From NCBI GenBank assembly GCA_945787595.1, contig CALZJV010000256.1, positions 1 to 8,417 on the forward strand: a stretch of 8,417 bases of DNA. The letters are read 5' to 3'. Positions 7,365-8,417 of the stretch are shown in pieces. Position 1 is the stretch's first letter, and each line of letters begins with the position of its first letter. Made by a program: the position numbers and the translations under genes. Source of the DNA: an uncultured Desulfobacterales bacterium. GTDB lineage: Bacteria; Desulfobacterota; Desulfobacteria; Desulfobacterales; JAFDCJ01. The notes under the pieces were generated by a model. It was not told the origin of the DNA, made no database searches, and saw nothing but the letters and a program-made list of their open reading frames with translations.

Positions 7365-7451
7365 TGGTGCGAGAGGGGAGACTTGAACTCCCACTCTGTC
7401 GCCAGAGCTGGATCCTAAGTCCAGTGCGTCTACCAATTCCGCCACTCTCGC
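7365..7451 (-). tRNA. tRNA-Leu (anticodon TAG)
   Basis: An 87-base class II tRNA with a long variable arm. The acceptor GCGAGAG pairs perfectly with CTCTCGC. The anticodon stem is CTGGA/TCCAG with loop CTTAGGA, giving TAG (7417-7415). The variable arm is a CTCTG...CAGAG hairpin, the T loop is TTCAAGT, the discriminator is A, and CCA is encoded (7367-7365). The UAG anticodon serves CUN leucine codons. It lies about 30 bases after the predicted transcription start and 23 bases before tig, so it appears to head the trigger factor/Clp operon. Release would need RNase P at its 5' end and endonucleolytic cleavage at its 3' end. Confidence 0.97.
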
Positions 7452-7488
7452 ATACTTACTTGACTTTATACCCGATTTCGTTAGATAC

Positions 7489-7508
7489 CAGTATAAGGAA
7501 CAATACTG
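7489..7508. promoter_or_regulatory. Inverted repeat over the tRNA-Leu/tig promoter, candidate operator
   Basis: CAGTAT (7489-7494) and ATACTG (7503-7508) form a perfect 6-bp dyad with an 8-bp spacer. After one mismatch on each side, TA and TA continue the symmetry (7486-7487 and 7510-7511). It covers the whole -10 and most of the spacer of the minus-strand promoter and lies upstream of the divergent amidase gene. This is the geometry of a dimeric repressor site, but chance is possible because the -10 itself contributes half of one arm. Confidence 0.35.
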
Positions 7509-7518
7509 ATAATGTCAA
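7490..7518 (-). promoter_or_regulatory. Sigma-70 promoter of the tRNA-Leu-tig-clpP-clpX operon
   Basis: On the minus strand a perfect -35, TTGACA (7518-7513), is separated by 17 bases from TATACT (7495-7490), a 5-of-6 match to the -10 consensus. Transcription should begin near 7483, about 32 bases before tRNA-Leu. It is the best promoter in the window. A second TTGACA starts 17 bases upstream (7535-7530), but the hexamer at its -10 position is only TATCAG. Confidence 0.85.
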
Positions 7519-7542
7519 TGCGAATAGCTGTCAAGAAAAAGG

Positions 7543-8310
7543 ATGAATAAGTTGAATATTGGTCCACAAAATTTTCACCACAGGGTAATGCCGATACTCG
7601 GGTTCTTGATCCTCTGGTCCCTTGGCAGCGGTGCAATCCCGGCCTTAGCAAAGCAGCCATTATTCGACGCCTACAGACGAATCATTGTTTTAGATCCTGG
7701 GCATGGGGGGCGTGACATCGGAGCCCGCGGTGCGGACGGCACAGCAGAAAATGCCGTGGCGCTGGAACTGGCACAGTTGATGGCCGCCGAGCTTCAGCGG
7801 GATTTCAAAGTGACCTTGACGCGAACCGATGATTACCACCTGGATCTGGATCAGCGCACGGCTCTGGCAAACCACCTTAAAGCAGATGTCTTTGTCAGTC
7901 TTCACACCGGAGGCAGTTTGGTTTATAGTACCGCAGGTACCATTATATATTATTATCAAAATGTTGCAGAGTCCTCATCGATCATGGAGGAAAACCGGGT
8001 CGTTCAGGGTAATGATACCCATAGTCCAATCGAATGGGGCCACGTCCAGAACAGTTACCGGGAAAGAAGTCTAATTCTGGCTCGTATGGTAAGTTCACGC
8101 CTCAGCACAATGAATTCTATAAAAAATATACGGATCCAGGGAGCTCCACTGTCGGTGCTAAAGGGGGCTCAAATGCCGGCCATCCTGATTGAAGCCGGTT
8201 ATCTGACAAATCCTACTGAGGAGAAAAATCTGCGCAACAACCGCTTTCTGATGGATATCGCCACAGAAATCAGCAAAGGAATCGAGGATTTTTTATCTCG
8301 GACAGATTAA
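7543..8310 (+). CDS. Exported N-acetylmuramoyl-L-alanine amidase (Amidase_3 family)
   Basis: This zinc enzyme family cuts the amide bond between N-acetylmuramic acid and the first L-alanine of peptidoglycan stem peptides, in the cell envelope. The expected zinc ligands are H54 (DPGHGG), E69 (TAENAV) and H121 (VSLHTGG), and the catalytic glutamate is E217 (ILIEAGYLTN), so all four are present. Residues 16-36 form a hydrophobic signal-peptide core after a basic HHR, with likely cleavage after ALA. There is no extra AMIN or SPOR domain; 255 residues is essentially the catalytic domain alone. The motif after H121 (TGG) departs from the more common HAN or HAD. The start is uncertain: AAGGA abuts the ATG at 7543 but sits eight bases before an in-frame TTG at 7552, which would give 252 residues. 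The gene diverges from tRNA-Leu/tig. The stop is TAA. A cell-separation or wall-remodelling role is likely but not shown. Confidence 0.94.
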   Translation: MNKLNIGPQNFHHRVMPILGFLILWSLGSGAIPALAKQPLFDAYRRIIVLDPGHGGRDIGARGADGTAENAVALELAQLMAAELQRDFKVTLTRTDDYHLDLDQRTALANHLKADVFVSLHTGGSLVYSTAGTIIYYYQNVAESSSIMEENRVVQGNDTHSPIEWGHVQNSYRERSLILARMVSSRLSTMNSIKNIRIQGAPLSVLKGAQMPAILIEAGYLTNPTEEKNLRNNRFLMDIATEISKGIEDFLSRTD

Positions 8311-8322
8311 CAGGTGGCCAAT

Positions 8323-8347
8323 ATGCTTGCGCAAATGCTGAAAGCAT
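8323..8347 (+). other. Alternative hairpins after the amidase gene
   Basis: ATGCTT (8323-8328) can pair with AAGCAT (8342-8347). Alternatively ATGCT (8335-8339) can pair with AGCAT (8343-8347). The two share the 3' arm and are mutually exclusive. No T tract follows, so this is not a convincing terminator, and the amidase transcript may run into tRNA-Pro. Confidence 0.3.
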
Positions 8348-8355
8348 GCTAATAA
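8327..8355 (+). promoter_or_regulatory. Weak candidate promoter for tRNA-Pro
   Basis: TTGCGC (8327-8332, 4 of 6 to the -35 consensus) lies 17 bases before TAATAA (8350-8355, 3 of 6 to the -10 consensus). It would start transcription a few bases before the tRNA. The spacing is right but both elements are weak. Confidence 0.28.
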
Positions 8356-8368
8356 GTCCGTCCGAAAT

Positions 8369-8417
8369 CGGGGCGTGGCGCAGCCTGGTAGCGCGCCTGC
8401 TTTGGGAGCAGGAAGTC
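8369..8417 (+). tRNA. tRNA-Pro (anticodon TGG), 5' part
   Basis: The first 49 bases of a tRNA are present. The acceptor 5' strand is CGGGGCG, the D arm is GGCGCAGCCTGGTAGCGCGCC, and the anticodon stem CCTGC/GCAGG surrounds loop TTTGGGA with anticodon TGG. A C at position 1 is typical of bacterial tRNA-Pro. The variable loop, T arm and acceptor 3' strand lie beyond the window. It sits 58 bases after the amidase stop codon on the same strand. Confidence 0.93.

Noticed and set aside
7460..7489. Plus-strand TTGACT with GATACC as an amidase promoter
   Set aside because: The -35 is good, but no -10 with more than three matches occurs at 16-18 bases. The better TATAAG at 7492-7497 lacks a -35, so I could not assign an amidase promoter.
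7292..7546. 84-codon plus-strand frame containing REGRLELPLCRQSW
   Set aside because: It runs antisense through tRNA-Leu and the tig start, and its protein-like look comes from the tRNA sequence.

Overview
The window looks like a housekeeping stretch of a chromosome from a Desulfobacterota (deltaproteobacterial) sulfate-reducer-like organism. This is an inference from the gene order tig-clpP-clpX-lon, the protein sequences, and tRNA genes that all encode their own CCA ends. I found no clearly new multi-gene system. The unusual points are small: a decayed tRNA copy, a lineage-atypical ketoacyl synthase, a tRNA-led proteostasis operon, and some DNA and RNA symmetry elements.

Layout. Positions 1-618 (minus) hold the N-terminal 206 codons of a beta-ketoacyl-ACP synthase III (FabH)-like enzyme that runs off the left edge. 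Positions 619-819 are non-coding, with a possible promoter. Positions 820-1240 hold a minus-strand tRNA unit: promoter, tRNA-Val(UAC), a degenerate tRNA-Asp copy, tRNA-Asp(GUC), and a strong Rho-independent terminator. Positions 1241-1409 are non-coding apart from an AT-rich hairpin that may end lon.

Positions 1410-7518 (minus) hold the proteostasis cluster. One sigma-70-type promoter precedes tRNA-Leu(UAG), tig (trigger factor), clpP and clpX, all closely packed. A 216-base gap with its own candidate promoter then leads to lon. Trigger factor folds nascent chains at the ribosome, ClpX unfolds substrates and feeds them to the ClpP chamber, and Lon degrades damaged proteins. The cluster therefore covers folding and two ATP-dependent proteolysis routes.

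To the right, transcribed divergently on the plus strand, lies an exported N-acetylmuramoyl-L-alanine amidase (7543-8310), followed by the 5' part of tRNA-Pro(UGG), cut by the window end. The roughly 90-base divergent interval carries the operon promoter and an inverted repeat that overlaps it. No gene-free interval exceeds 300 bases, and I saw no CRISPR array, insertion sequence or prophage gene.
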